Assembly (NCBI GenBank): GCA_002197995.1
Contig: NGZR01000002.1
Coordinates: forward strand, 8,184,001-8,248,000
Length of the DNA stretch: 64,000 nucleotides
Source of the DNA: Gaeumannomyces sp. JS-464
Lineage: Eukaryota > Ascomycota > Sordariomycetes > Magnaporthales > Magnaporthaceae
Direction: 5' to 3'
In this document: one piece after another, positions 11,598 through 23,181 of the stretch
Position numbering within the stretch: position 1 is the first letter of the stretch
How the letters are laid out: each line of letters starts with the position of its first letter
Position numbers and translations under genes: made by a program
The notes under the pieces: generated by a model
Database searches by the model: none
The model's input: the letters and a program-made list of their open reading frames with translations, nothing else
What the model was told of the DNA's origin: nothing

Positions 11598-12480
11598 GTG
11601 TTGGTGGCCTGCGGCGCCTGTTGATTCCTTCGCTTCTGAGGTCTACTTGTGGCGCTTTCACCCAAGTCTCAGGCAGCTGAAGCTTCACATTGGATCCATT
11701 CTGCTTTGGTATTTGGGGCTTTGGGAGAAGATCTCAAAGGCTTAGATTACATGCTCGGTCACAGAAAGGGGCCTTTGGAGCAGGTGTCGTGGCTGAGCAT
11801 TGCGGCTCAGAGGCACTGCACTGCAGGTAACTGTGGGGCGGCGGGGGCCTACCCGCCAACACAGCTCGGACTACTTGAGGTGGCTCACTCTTTCCATCGT
11901 GCATCCTCTTCATCCGCGCTTCCGCGCTCCCAACCTCTATCTTCGTCGTGACACCACTCATCCTTCTGGAGTGGATCGGGCCTCCCAGGGAACGACCGCC
12001 AAGCCACCCGCTCGAAAATGTGGCGGTATTCATGTCAGGAGTTGGGTCAAAGCCTCAATGGGTGTCGGATAGGAACCAGACAACTGGGCGAGTACACGCC
12101 CAAATAGCTCGACGTGTTGGTGGCATGATGGTAACATGCGCCCCGAAGGAGTGACCTCATACCGAGGCGTGCTGTGCATTTTTTCCACTTGTGTAACGTA
12201 GCGCCCTTGTGCCTAAATGCTGCCTAACCCATTTGATCGAGGTAGCGAGTGACAATAAGCGCGCTTGGATATGGGCGCCAGCTGGGAGGCATGCATAGGT
12301 AGCTAGGTGAGAACAGGGGCCTCTCGCAGGTTGGCTGGAATCTCGCTGAGCTATATAGAAATGATGGAGCGGCCAAACACAGGCGGCCTACGGTATCATG
12401 GTTCGCAAGCTCTTTTGCCATTCTCTCTTAAAATCATCAGTACCAGGCGGTGACAGAGAAACGCACATCCCCTACATCTC
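11598..12480. other. Non-coding stretch
   Basis: No convincing gene. A short TATA-like sequence (CTATATAG, near 12352) lies about 130 bases before the next open frame and may belong to its promoter. Confidence 0.35.
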
Positions 12481-13940
12481 ATGGCTATTCACCACCTCAG
12501 TCTTCTTCCAAATACAGCATTTTTTCACCTGCACTTTATCGGCTCTATTTCGCTCGTCGCAATGGCTGGGAGCTTCGTCAACGTGGTCGAAATGCTGCGC
12601 ACAATCGTCCCATGGGCGCCCATCGTCCTGCTCGCCGCCGAGAGCATAAGCGCCAACGGGGAAATCTTGTTAGCAATCATGACCCCGTTCTCCATCCCCG
12701 GCGGCATCCCCGGGTCCCTGCAAGACTTCCGCCGCCTCTGGGAGCTCGACCCGGACGCCGTGTTCGACGCCGATCGGACGGGTGGCCAGGGGAGGCGACC
12801 CTTGTCCGTGGCGAGCATCCGCCACGGGAACAGCTTTGACCTGGTCAACAGGGCCATCCTCGAAGCCGCCGCGGTTGTGAATCTCAAGCGGGCGCGGCTG
12901 GACGGCTCCCAGGTCCTTGGCCGCAACATGTTTGCGGATCTGGGGCCGCGCATGACGACGGTCAACGTCGCCTTCGTCGTTCCCAAGCTGCAGCTGCCCA
13001 GGCCAAGCGGGAGCCACTAGGGCATGGAGACGGGGCAAAAACAGGGCCCAGCCTCCATGACCGAAGGCTGTGGGTCATCTCCGTCGTGTAGGCCCTGGAG
13101 CTCGCCGTCCTCGTCGGGGCCTGCGTCGCGGTCGGCGGCAGCGGCCTCTGGATCGGCGCCGCCCTGGCCGCCTGCGTCGCGGTGTCGCACGTCGTCGCTT
13201 TCGTCATGCGCATGGTCCTGCACCCGACATTCGCCAGCCAGGCGGCCGTGTGGTCCGACAGCGTCCTGACGGCCAGGAATGGGGCTGCGCTGGACGTGCA
13301 CGTTCGCGCCGACGGCTGGAACTCGTCGATGCTACCTGTCGTCTGCGGCTGCTCTAGCCAGCTGCACGCGCTGGACAACATCCCCGTCAGTATCAGCCAC
13401 CCTAGACTGCTGATGTGGCTGAGCCGCGTTCTCGCCGTCGTCGTCGCCGTCCAAGCCTCCCTCTTGGCCACGGCGACCAGCGCTGAGGGTGGGGACCGGT
13501 GGTCGAGTCTGCTGTGGATGGGCCTCTACCTGGGCCTGTGGCTGATCAAGAAGGTTCTGCACTTGAACCTTGGCACAAAAGCAGGCTGTTTGAGTCTCGG
13601 GATTGGCCCGGAGGAGCTTCTGTCGGAGCAGCCCGCCTCCGTCCAGCTCCTGGAGCCTCTCCATTTCAGCGGCCGCCGCGCCGCCCTGGTGTTTATATCG
13701 ATGCTGCCAGTGACCCACAAGGCTGGTCGATGGACCTGGTGGAGTGTCTTTTTCCCGGATGACGAACGGCGGAGGGAGTTTCAGCTCCGGGTAGAGCAAT
13801 CGTGCCAGCCTACCCCCGATACCGACGACGACCTTTCCAAGGACGATAACAAGGGACCGGAAGCGAGCCTGTCGAGTTCGAGCTCTCTCATGTCGGAGAA
13901 GGTTTTGTCGATAGTTTCACGGACCCGTACAAAGGGATGA
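12481..13940 (+). CDS. Unknown fungal integral membrane protein, interrupted by a frameshift and a stop
   Basis: The first frame (12481-13020) has hydrophobic segments followed by a soluble region (WELDPDAVFDADRT...). The second (from about 13000 to 13940) carries further hydrophobic stretches (ALELAVLVGACVAVG, LAACVAVSHVVAFVM, LSRVLAVVVAVQASLL, LLWMGLYLGLWL) and a Ser-rich acidic tail. Two lesions separate them: one base is missing in CCC 12997-12999, and an in-frame TAG at 13089-13091 stands where a Gln codon (CAG) would be natural. The stop could instead be the end of a small intron (GTGTAG), but no good donor is seen. The start may be the ATG at 12561 rather than 12481. I do not recognise the family. 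Confidence 0.5.
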
Positions 13941-14364
13941 TGGGAGAGGTTTTTCGGGCCCTTGAAAGCCCCGTTGTAAAGGAGCCGCTCGACCGTTACC
14001 TTTGGTATCGTGTGCCCTCCCGTTAGTACCCCGCAGCTACCGAAAGGGCGGTCTAGACTCTAGGTTAGATACCTGTCTAGGCAGATTCTTAACCAACGCT
14101 AAATCCAACGACGTCAACGTGACATTGCTTCCCCGTGTAGCCACATAACCTGAAATCACATACGATGAACTTTACCTCAAGCAATGTGTAAATTTAGCTC
14201 GCTGTGTGCTCTATCCGTTGACGTCCCACCCCATCACTCAAACTTACCCAGCAAATTGTACACCTATTTATGCGATCTCTTCACGATGCTGCGTTGCTAT
14301 ACCTCGGCCCGGCCTGGTTTGACTGCGCCTTTTGCAATATTGGTGCACCCTGAGTTCCGCCATT
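13941..14364. other. Intergenic stretch between convergent genes
   Basis: AT-richer sequence holding the 3' ends of the membrane-protein gene and the minus-strand coiled-coil gene. Nothing else is recognised. Confidence 0.35.
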
Positions 14365-15901
14365 CTACTGGGTAGCCCGGCCACCGCCATATGTCGGCCT
14401 AGTCTGGTTCGGCGCTGCCATGCCGCCAGCCCGTTGTGGCGGATGGTTCGGAGGAGATCGATGTTGCTTGGGAGATTCCTTGCGCAACTTGTTCTTGATA
14501 GATCGCCACCAACTCCCCTTTCCCGCGTTTCCGCTATCAGGAGCATATTGGGCTGGCATAGCCTGTTGCGACTGCATCCTGTTAGAAGACTGTCCAGGGC
14601 TATGATAAGTAGCTGGGCGGTGTTGGCTTGCCGCCAGATTGGGGCGGTTTGGTTGCACTGCTGGAGCAGGAAGAAACTGCTGTGGTGGGTGGGGGTGGAA
14701 TGCCTGCTGTCCTGGCGCGGGAGGGCGAGACTGCTGGTGTGGAAGGAAAGAGCGAGTTGGCTGTCCAGGTGGAGGAGCGCCAACCGGTCGTCTTGTCGGA
14801 GGAAGAGTCGGCTGAGCCAGCTGAGGGGGAGCGGATGTTGTACTGACGGATGAGGGCGAGTCTGCTGTGTGGGCCGAGGGGGAAACCTCTGCTGTCCAGA
14901 AGCAGGATGACGAACGTGCTGATTCCGTGGAGGAGGGGTTGCCTGGTTCACCTGCTGAGGGTGGAGGTCCACCTGCCGTGATGGAGGGGGGCCAGTCTTG
15001 TGGCTTGGAAAAGGAATCGGGGTTTGCTGGTCTTGCGGAGGGGGGCCCTCAGTCGTGACGGCTGGGATGGGCGATTTCGTCGTCCCGGAGGGGGGTGATG
15101 GTGGTTTTTTTGGGCTGGCGGAGGAGAACCAATCTGCTTGGATGATTGAGATGGGAGACTTTGCTGTCCTGGTAGAGGATGACTACTCGGCTGTGTCGAC
15201 TGTGAGGGATAGGCTGAATGTCCTGGGGGGCGACGACGAATCTGTTGATCTTGCGCCCTCCGCGTGTTATTGGCAGCTGGCGCGTCCCTCTTTGCGGCTT
15301 TTTGCCCAGACAGCCATGCCTTATAGACCTCCGCCTCCCTCTCTGCTTGGGCATGCTTTTTCTTCTCCTGGGCGATGTCCTGATCCACCTTCACCAGTTT
15401 CTGGCCACATAGCCGCTCCTGAGCCTCTATCTCCTTAATCTGTGACTTTATCGTTGCCTGAACGTCGAGATTTGTCTGCAAAGTAGTTTTCAGCGCCCGC
15501 AGAGTGGCCTCGGAATTGGCAACGGTTGATTCGTAGTCCCTTTTGGCCTCCTCCACCTCGGCTTTTCGGTAGGCCTTCCGCTCTCCGCTATTCAGCTTCG
15601 CTACGCTTTGCTCCATGTGGCGCACCGCGTCTGCACCTTTGCGAGTCTTTGCGTGGTAAAGAGCGGTTTGCTGTCGCAATGTGGCATCGAGGTGGGTGTG
15701 CTGCTGTACGAGCTCGTTGATGTTCTCTTGGAGCTGCGACTTATCCTTGGCAATGGAGTGTGCGATATCTAGGAGCTCTTGTCGATCCCCTTCACGGGGA
15801 CTATAGTGTGGCCAAAGCAGGTCAGGTGTTGTTGAGGCATACGTTGACGGACGAAATAAGGTAGATGGGGAAGAGGTTCGAATAGGGATACTAGAATGCA
15901 C
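14365..15901 (-). CDS. Coiled-coil, Pro/Gln-rich protein of unknown function (frameshifted)
   Basis: The N-terminal part (15800-15280) is a long coiled coil rich in Glu, Lys and Gln (for example AQERLCGQKLVKVDQDIAQEK). It is followed by a Pro/Gln/Ser-rich low-complexity region and a basic C-terminus (GSWWRSIKNKLRKESPKQ) ending at 14365. The frame changes at G6 15090-15095 and G5 14878-14882. One added base in each run gives a single continuous protein of about 500 residues with uniform composition. A likely first intron uses GTGAGT near 15915 and ACTATAG near 15802, in which case the first exon lies upstream of 15915. Otherwise translation starts at 15901. No domain is recognised. Confidence 0.5.
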
Positions 15902-16748
15902 ATGATACTCACCTCAAAGGTTTTCTACTCCCCCATGGTGATAGGGCAAGCCAAAACCCTCTAAGAAAGCCGGTGCGGTATGGGGTCTTTTGTGGGAAAC
16001 AGGCCAGGAAATAGTGTCGTGGTTGAGATCGCAGTTGCTTTCGACAATGCAAAAGCGTATGAATGATACCTGGGAGGGTCAAGAGCAGCGCTCGGGTTGA
16101 ATAGCCGTCAGGAACAATTGGACTCAGTCTGACCGGGGGATGCGCCTTATATGGCCGACTATTTGGGTGCTCAACTCTCCAATTCTGCCCAACGTGGCTT
16201 GACAGGCTGCGGTTCACGCAGCCTTTCTACAAGTTGAGTTAGAAGGGCATTTGATAGCTTACAGCATGGAGCTTTGCCACGCTGGTGTGGCACACTGACC
16301 TGTAGTTGATGATCATGGAACGTTTCTTCGCATGGCTGGCCTTGCAGGTGCCAGCCTGCGCGGGCGGGTACGAGGCGTGATCCAAGCTGAAAACATTCCG
16401 TATTAATAATAAACGGGTTGTGCCGATCTCGCAGTGGTGTTGCAGGAGTGAGGCTGCAGTGCAGCCGAGATTCGGGCAGCGATGCGCTCCCAGCGACGCC
16501 GCGGGCTGGTAGCGCGATGCGAAGTAGGGGGTGCCACGATCTAAGCCACGCCAGCCCAATTCCACTGCGGGATTCGCAGCCGCAGGATAGGAGTGGAAAA
16601 TGGTAAGGCTACATCTTAACCCCAAACCCCTCCCAAAATGCGGGAAAGCGGCGAGAAAACCTAGGCTGACCAGCGGTAGCCCATGCGCACTACCACTGGG
16701 CATGTTTCCACTATACATGATTGCTACCTAGTCAAACGAGCGAGCGCC
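15902..16748. other. Divergent promoter region
   Basis: Lies between the coiled-coil gene (minus) and the HET gene (plus). It may include a first exon of the coiled-coil gene around 15915-15940, where a short ATG frame runs into a GTGAGT donor. No other gene is supported. Confidence 0.35.
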
Positions 16749-19302
16749 ATGGATCATCTCTGCCACTTTGGACAACGACAAACCGATCCAGCGCAGTTCC
16801 CTGTCACGTACACGCCTGGACATCGGATGTACTTCAGCAGAAAAACATATGTAGAACTCGCAAGGGACATTAGAGAACTCGCCTCTGATATCCCTCGGCA
16901 TGCCGATTGGATCCAGAGATGGCTGCTATTTGGTGCCCTGGAGGAATTTTGCAGAGCATTGGGTGTGCCTATACACTTCGGAGATTTTATACAGTGGCGC
17001 GACCATGACAAAACCGACGGCTACATCACTACGCGCAACCTTACCAAGTACATCTGGTACTGGGCTGCCGCGGTGGCACAGAACGAAGACGAGGAACTCA
17101 GGAAGGATCGGCAAGAACACCTGGTTAGTCTCCTACGAGTCCACAGGAATTTTGTCAACTGGCTGGTCGACCAGGAAGACGACCATTTGGTTGTGGCTCC
17201 TCTGGCCATCATTGGGTCGACACTCGATTCGGTCAACTTTATGCTGTATGGGGTACAGCCCGGCCGTTGGGACGTCCCCGTCGCTCTGCGTCGACTGGTT
17301 TGCGAAGCCGGCTGGTGCGGCGGCGAGGTCGAAGCTTTAGTGATGTCCCAATTCACTCCGCCTTCCCTGTACCTTCTGTCGACGCGACCAAAGGTCTCGG
17401 ATGGCAAAGACCACAGCGCTTGCACTGATCTTCGCTGCAGCGCCTTTCAGCTCGTCGAGAGCAAGTACGAAACGAAGCACGCCACGCCCGGGTGTGGGTG
17501 TTGCCATCACGATCAGCTGGATATACTGTCGCGCGTCGTGGATATTCTCAAGACAGGGGGCATACCGGCGTGCTCACTAGGGTTGATAGCTTGCGAGGGC
17601 GAATCATCGTCGCCGAGGGAACCCACAGTGAGTGTGTTTGATACCTCGAAAATACCGGTGGGTGATCTGTCTCTGCCGTATCACAAGAAGGAAATTATTG
17701 ACGGTGTGTACTGACACACAAACGATATGGGATCTGTAATTTAGACTTACGTGGCCATCTCGCACGTTTGGTCGGCTCCCAGGTTTTTTACCCTCTTGAG
17801 GTCTCGGACAGCCGGACCGCAGTCCATCAACACCGGATCTGCATCGGCCCAGTAGTGGACAAACTCTGCTAACCTCTCATCCGAAGGGCGGGGGAACTCA
17901 GGGTCGACGTTTTGGAATGCGACAAATAGGCTCGAGGTGTCGAGGTTGACTGTGCGTCCGTCAAAGGCGACTGCCCTCCCCAGCAGTACCACGAGCCTGC
18001 TGTGCTCCTCGTCTATCCAGAAACAAGATCGAGCGTTTCCATGTTTGGGCAGGTGGGTTTCTCCTCAGCGCATACGAATGATTCCACCATCTCAGCCCCG
18101 GTTCGAGGCCCGTCGGCAAAATCGAAGTGGAGGAGTTTTGCCAGGCTCGCCTCCTGTAACGTCCAGAGACGCCGGCCCCATGGACACAACGCCATCTGAA
18201 AGAGCATGTCAAATGGGATCGTATCCGCAGATGAGAGCCTTTGGAGCGACTGATCCATGACAAGAACCTTGTCGGCCTCCCTGTACACCCTGACCAGGCC
18301 TTGGATGGCAACATCCCGCATGGCTCTCTCCCTGGGTACACAGGTGGTGTCAATCCAGAAAGGAACAGGGCTAGAACTCTCCGGATACAGCCTTTGGACT
18401 TTCTTCTGGAGATCTTTCCAGAGGCATATCGGAAGTGTATTGCCCTTGGTATTGCCCATTCCGTTTCCGATCTCGCTGTGAGCCGGGCCGGTGAGTTCCA
18501 CGATCATCGATATCCGCTACCCTGGGATCAGAACAAGAGACTCGCCGCGCTGATGGTGGCTCTTCAGGGCCGGACAACAAGCCGCATCGACGACGAGGCT
18601 GTGTGTCTCGCCAACCTGCTCGGGCTCGACCCGCAGCCGGTGGCTATTGAGAAAGGAGAGAACCGTATGGAGACGTTGCTGGTGGCGATGCACAAGGTAC
18701 CGCTGTATCTGATGTTCAGCCCTTCAGCCCGTCTCAGCAAACCAAGCTTCCGGTGGGCTCCTCGCAGCTTCCTTCACCTCGGTCGTGCGCCCAACCACGC
18801 TTTCAGCATGCGCACAGCCTACCTCGACAAAGATGGGCTCCATACTCAGGCGCCGGGATTCCTTCTCACCGCATTGCCGCAAGGGAGGAGGCGGTGCCGC
18901 AAAATGGGATGCGGGGGCTCACGGGGGCGCTCCCGGACGACGAAGGCTTGCCCTCGAGGTCCCCGGGAAAGTTGATGTGGAGGGGTGACGCTTATACCTC
19001 ACCAGGCACAATATGGATGTCTTCGGGACGAGCTGACCTGGTGGGAAAGTACCCAACTGGGTGAGCTGATGTACGAAATGGCCCAGGAGGAGAATCTGAT
19101 GGTAAATTTGTCTGCCGTACCCGAGGACGAGTACAAAATAGTTCCTGGGCGCTTTTTCGTCGGGAGTGGGAACTGGAGGACGGGAGGCTTGAAGTCACAA
19201 TACCTCGGGTTCGTTCGGGCTCGGTTGCTGGCCATGGAGGGAGGAACATGGGCAGAAAGGCTCAGAACCAACCGGCGGGGGACTTTGGTGCCCAAAAAGT
19301 AG
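16749..19302 (+). pseudogene. HET-domain (heterokaryon incompatibility-type) gene with inverted core
   Basis: HET-domain proteins mediate non-self recognition and cell death in filamentous fungi. The start at 16749 (MDHLC...) fits families that begin MDHL. The plus frame runs through WLLFGALEEF and, after a short putative intron (17706-17744), reads YVAISHVWS, the hallmark opening of the HET domain. The rest of the core (GMGNTKGNTLP, FWIDTTCVP, ADKVLVMD, RRLWTLQEASLAKLL) lies on the minus strand at 18485-17779. The plus frame then resumes with GRTTSRIDDEAVCLANLLGLD, WAPRSF and a C-terminus ending at 19302. The core also lacks one base around 18030-18075, and the tail after 18900 changes frame more than once. 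The gene cannot make a HET protein as it stands. Confidence 0.8.
17773..18485. other. In-place inversion of about 0.7 kb inside the HET gene
   Basis: The left edge is CGGCTC at 17773-17778 and the right edge is its inverse complement GAGCCG at 18480-18485. Flipping the interval joins HVWS to GMGNTKGN in frame at the left. At the right it produces an exon ending just before GTGAGT (18491), whose 41-nt intron ends at CAG 18531 in the frame of NKRLAALMVALQGRTTS. Both junctions are restored by one flip, which argues strongly for inversion. Confidence 0.85.
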
Positions 19303-19766
19303 TACTGGATCGTGACATGAATTCGCTGGAAGTTTTCGGCTTCTTGTCTGCTTTCAAAGTAGTCAGGCACAGGCAAGTTAGACCTCTACTGTCCTGCGAG
19401 TAGGAGGGGCTTAATTGCACATATATGGCGCCGGCACAAGATACTTTTTTTCTGGGAGAAAAAAACTCGTCCATGTAGATTTGCATGCCTCATACCCTTG
19501 GCGATGCCTTCTTGATGGAGCCTCTTTGCACCACCTAGTGACGGGTGGGAAGTCTGGGGAACGATGGTGCTATATGCGATTGGGCCCAGGAGAAGATTAG
19601 ATGCAAAAAAGAAGTCTCTTGTTTGCGGGTGTAGGTACATGGGCTAGCCTTCGTTTAAGCTCGATTTTTTACCTTGGCTCCTGCTACGGGGTCGCGAGAG
19701 AAGCCAAGGCCCATTCTGAAAAATCCATTCTACACCAGGCTGATCGGAATGGCATCATGAGGTAGA
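19303..19766. other. Non-coding stretch
   Basis: No gene is supported between the HET gene and the STAND relic. Confidence 0.35.
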
Positions 19767-20931
19767 TTGGAAAAAGCTTACATGTCTCGTTGCAGTCAGC
19801 CTGTATCGACCTGCTCCATCCTAGATGGGCGTCGCGTGATTGATGACGCCTTTGCGGTCAAGACCGACACCGAGCTCGAAGGGATCGCCGATTGGGAAAG
19901 CAAATCTGCCCTAATGTATCGAGACGGCCCAACGTTCGAGAACCATGTGGCCCAATAGTCCTGTGGTCTCATTCATGTCATCACACGCCAGCCCAAGGTC
20001 GTATCAAGGCATTTGACGGAGTCATATCTCCCAGGGGAAAGCCACGCCAGATCGAGACTGGCGTTCGACAGTTCGACTTCATCCACACCTCGGTGAAGAC
20101 ATTCCTTATCGGCGAAAAAAGGCCTGCCGTCTCTGTCGGCCCTCCCCGCCAAGTCCGAGGCAGACTGCCATCTGCTGTGTTCGACTAGTGCGCCCGCGCG
20201 CTAGACTTCTGCGTGCTGGAAAAAGCCGAGAGCAGCAGGGTCAAGTTTTTCAACTATGCAGGCGAGCACTGGCCCCGCCACGCGCAGGGGGCTGATAAGT
20301 TGCTAAACGCAACCGAGCCGCTCCTCGCTCTCTTGCGTATGTGCAACTCCCACAAAACAAAGCAGGTTCTCCAGCTTCCGTTCAGGCGCTTGATGTCGCC
20401 GGGTGAGAGTCTGACCACACTGATTGGCGATGGCGGTGACAACTTGCTGGTTGTGCTGGCCGCCTTTGGGTGCACCGCGCTGCTCAAGCGGCATATTTCG
20501 GGTTCCTTTTGCAAGGATTGCAAGGAGGCGGTAGTCGCAAGGCCTCAAAGCGAGGATCGCCTCAAGGCCGCCCTGAAATATGCATTGTTGAGATGCCGGT
20601 TCGACACGGCTCGATATCTAATCGAGCTAGACTGCGCCCGTGGCGGCGATGTCAACCATCTTCTCCCTGGCTGTACGCTACTGTACAGAGCATGCAGCTC
20701 CCAAGAGGAGCCCCTGAGGAAATGGCCAAGTTCCTCCTGGACAAAGGAGCGGATGCTACGATTTCCTCGGATACTGATGAGGAATATTCTCTTCATCGCG
20801 CCATCATGAACCGGCGCACAAAAGTTGCGGAGATGCTACCCAAGCACGAAAACTCAAAAAGCCACGAGCAGCTTCGCGCCAAAAGGAGAGGGGGACAGAC
20901 TACGGGGGCTGGACTGCTCTGCATACGGTGA
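19767..20931 (+). pseudogene. STAND/NLR-like gene relic (post-NACHT region plus ankyrin repeats)
   Basis: Pieces on the plus strand match the region after the nucleotide-binding domain of fungal NACHT/ankyrin proteins: QFDFIHTSVKTFLIGEK (about 20060-20115), then VKFFNYAGEHWPRHAQGAD (20243-20290), then ankyrin-like text LKYALLRCRFDTARYLIEL, EEMAKFLLDKGADATISS and YSLHRAIMNRRTKVAEML. They lie in order but in several frames with stops (TAG after RLPSAVFD, frame change near 20700). No P-loop NTPase domain is present upstream. I interpret it as the 3' half of a dead NLR-like gene next to the HET pseudogene. Confidence 0.55.
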
Positions 20932-21594
20932 ACGGGGAGCATGTGAACCCTTTTGGGAAGGCGAAAATGCTCGGACGCGTTTTTGATGCTGCTCGGAGCT
21001 CTGGGGCTGCAGACCTATCGTATCTTTTGTCTCTCCAGGATGAGAAGGGGCCATAGCCCAAAAAGTCAGCAGATATTTTCTGCGGGAGGAAGGGGCAACA
21101 GGATCCAGTGGACTCGACGATTTGTGGGAGGCCATGAGGTTCAGTAGAGAAAGTCGCGATTTAAGCCTGGTTTGCGCTTTTAGGTTATACAGCGGTAGCA
21201 ACAAGAGAGGTGATTTTCTGAGCAAATAAAAGAGATATTGAACTGCTACAATAATTTCAAAAGCATATACAAATATGGGGAAAACAAGGGAGAGGAAGAA
21301 GAAGAGGAAAATTTACTATCTAATCCCAACTTTCTGGCAAGAATGACTTAAGTAGTCCTGGCTGGACCTTGTGATAGCTGGCTCCGTAAAAATGGCTGGT
21401 GGCTGCCGCGTTGAAGTGATGAGAACAGTGATAGCCACGCAGCTCTACCTACTCCCACTGCTGCCTCCAAGATGGCGTTGCCCAGATGCCGCAGCCGACA
21501 ACAACACAGCGCACGCAGAATGCTCTAACAGTACATTGTTAAGCTTCTTACTTCCCGCCTGTCTCAAGAAGGGTCACGTATCGTCGTTGCCGGT
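20932..21594. other. AT-richer non-coding stretch
   Basis: A-rich and G/A-rich sequence (21190-21320), no gene recognised. It includes the likely 3' UTR of the minus-strand F-box gene. Confidence 0.35.
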
Positions 21595-23181
21595 TCAAAA
21601 GAAGTGCGAACCATCCGAGAACCCAACAGTCGACGGGCTAGACACCTCCCGACCCTCCACGTCATCATGGGCGAAGATCCCAATGTTTGCCACCAGCATA
21701 TCGAAATCGTCATGGAATTGCCGGTATGAATTGCGGATGATTGGAAGCCCTGCGGTCCGGCGAAGAAAATAGTCGAAGAATTTCAGCCTTAAAGGTGCGA
21801 TGGGGTAGCCAGTGGACTCGGAGATGGTAGGGCGCCCAGACTCGTGGAAGATCCAATCTGAAAAAAGCGTGACACCGGCTGCCCAGAACTCAATGCTAGA
21901 GAAGTCGTCGTCCTGTAGCTCGATATGATCTCCATCCTGCGGGATGGCAAGGTCGGTGAAGACGAATTCGGACTGGTCCGCGAACGTGTGCTCAATCGGT
22001 GTTGCTTCTTCAGCCCTGAAAACACCGAAAAAGACGGCGAGGGCCTTAGGAAGACGAGCTTGGTCGACTTCTTGGAAGCTTCCCACCCATCCGGGCTCGG
22101 CGCGTGGAAGCAACAACTTGGCGAAGTGCTGGTATAACCAGACCATCTTCATAATTTCCCAGACGACTAGATGGGCATCTGAATGGCTTCCGTGCTTTCC
22201 GATGTGCCTTAACCGACATGATCCCGGGCCCTGGCGGTCCTGGCAGCAAAGTGCCCGGCCATAGTTCTTCTCGAATCGATCTGCGAATGCCCGTCTCGAC
22301 TCGCAGTCGGACAGGATGCTATCGACAAGCCAGTCGCAGAGGGGGCCGAAGACGGCCTCTTCGGCCTCAGGGGTGGCCCGCATGCTGCAAACTGTAAACC
22401 GCTCGAGGAAGTCGAGCTCTTTATCAGAAATGCCGATGTCATCTTGCTCTTCGACATGGAAGCGGTTGGGAAGACCCTCGATATCCGGGTCGTCGCTCGC
22501 TCTAGCAAGGAGAAGCGGCTCGTTGTACGGCCCCGCTAGCGCAGCGCCGCAAATCAGGAGCCTGTACAATGCTTTTCGAACCCGGCCTTCCCATTCGGGC
22601 AGGCGGGCCTGCGATTCCGGTCCGCAGTCGGCTTGGTCTTCGGGCCATGCGCGACGGCCGACTCTGTCCTCGGGGAGCTTGAGGTCCAGGTAGCTCGCGC
22701 CAACGGCCAGGGCGTTCACGAGGTGGCAGAGGGCACTGGCCGCCTTGACTTCTGAGAGGGTTGGAGTTCGGCAATGGCCGCTGAAGCCTCCTGGCGACAG
22801 GGCCATCGGTGGTATCTCATGCTGCGCCTCAGCCTGACGGACCAGTTGTTGCCAGGCGAGCCTGATAGCCGACGGAGGGTTAGCAACGTGGTCAATATGA
22901 CTGAAAGCAGCCTCCATGCCTTCCCCCTAAAGGAGACCCTGACTGAGCAGTTCTCAAGGGCACAACTCTTGATCGCTTACCGCTATCAGGGCATCGTCAA
23001 AGTCGGGGATCTTGCGCAGGAGGACGCGCCAAAGGACGCCCCCGGCGCCGGACTTCCAGACTCCGTAAAGCCGTTTGCAGGTGCCCGAGAGAGAAAAAAT
23101 ATCCTGTACCGAGTCGCATTCGCTCAGGATATTGAGAATGATCTCTGCCGGGAGGGATCGGGAGATCAACTCGTATGCCAT
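21595..23181 (-). CDS. F-box protein, intact
   Basis: Exon 1 (23181-22981) encodes an N-terminal F-box (LPAEIILNILSECDSVQDIF, then TCKRLYGVW), which would bind Skp1 in an SCF ubiquitin ligase. A 54-nt intron (22980-22927, GTAAGC...TTTAG) joins in phase 0 to exon 2 (22926-21595), giving about 510 residues. The rest has no LRR, WD or other repeat. It contains a Cys-rich patch (CCQDRQGPGSCRLRH), a C-terminal HDDFDMLVANIGIFAHDD stretch and no frameshift. This type of F-box protein with a unique C-terminal region is common and lineage-specific in Pezizomycotina. The substrate is unknown. It is the only clearly intact gene in the accessory block. Confidence 0.85.

Noticed and set aside
17747..18507. 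A separate HET gene on the minus strand
   Set aside because: It lacks its own start region, and the HVWS opening and C-terminal part lie on the plus strand on either side, in the exact positions expected after an inversion.
8811..23181. Transposable element as the cause of the accessory block
   Set aside because: No reverse transcriptase, integrase, transposase or terminal repeat was found; the fragments are all from fungal gene families.
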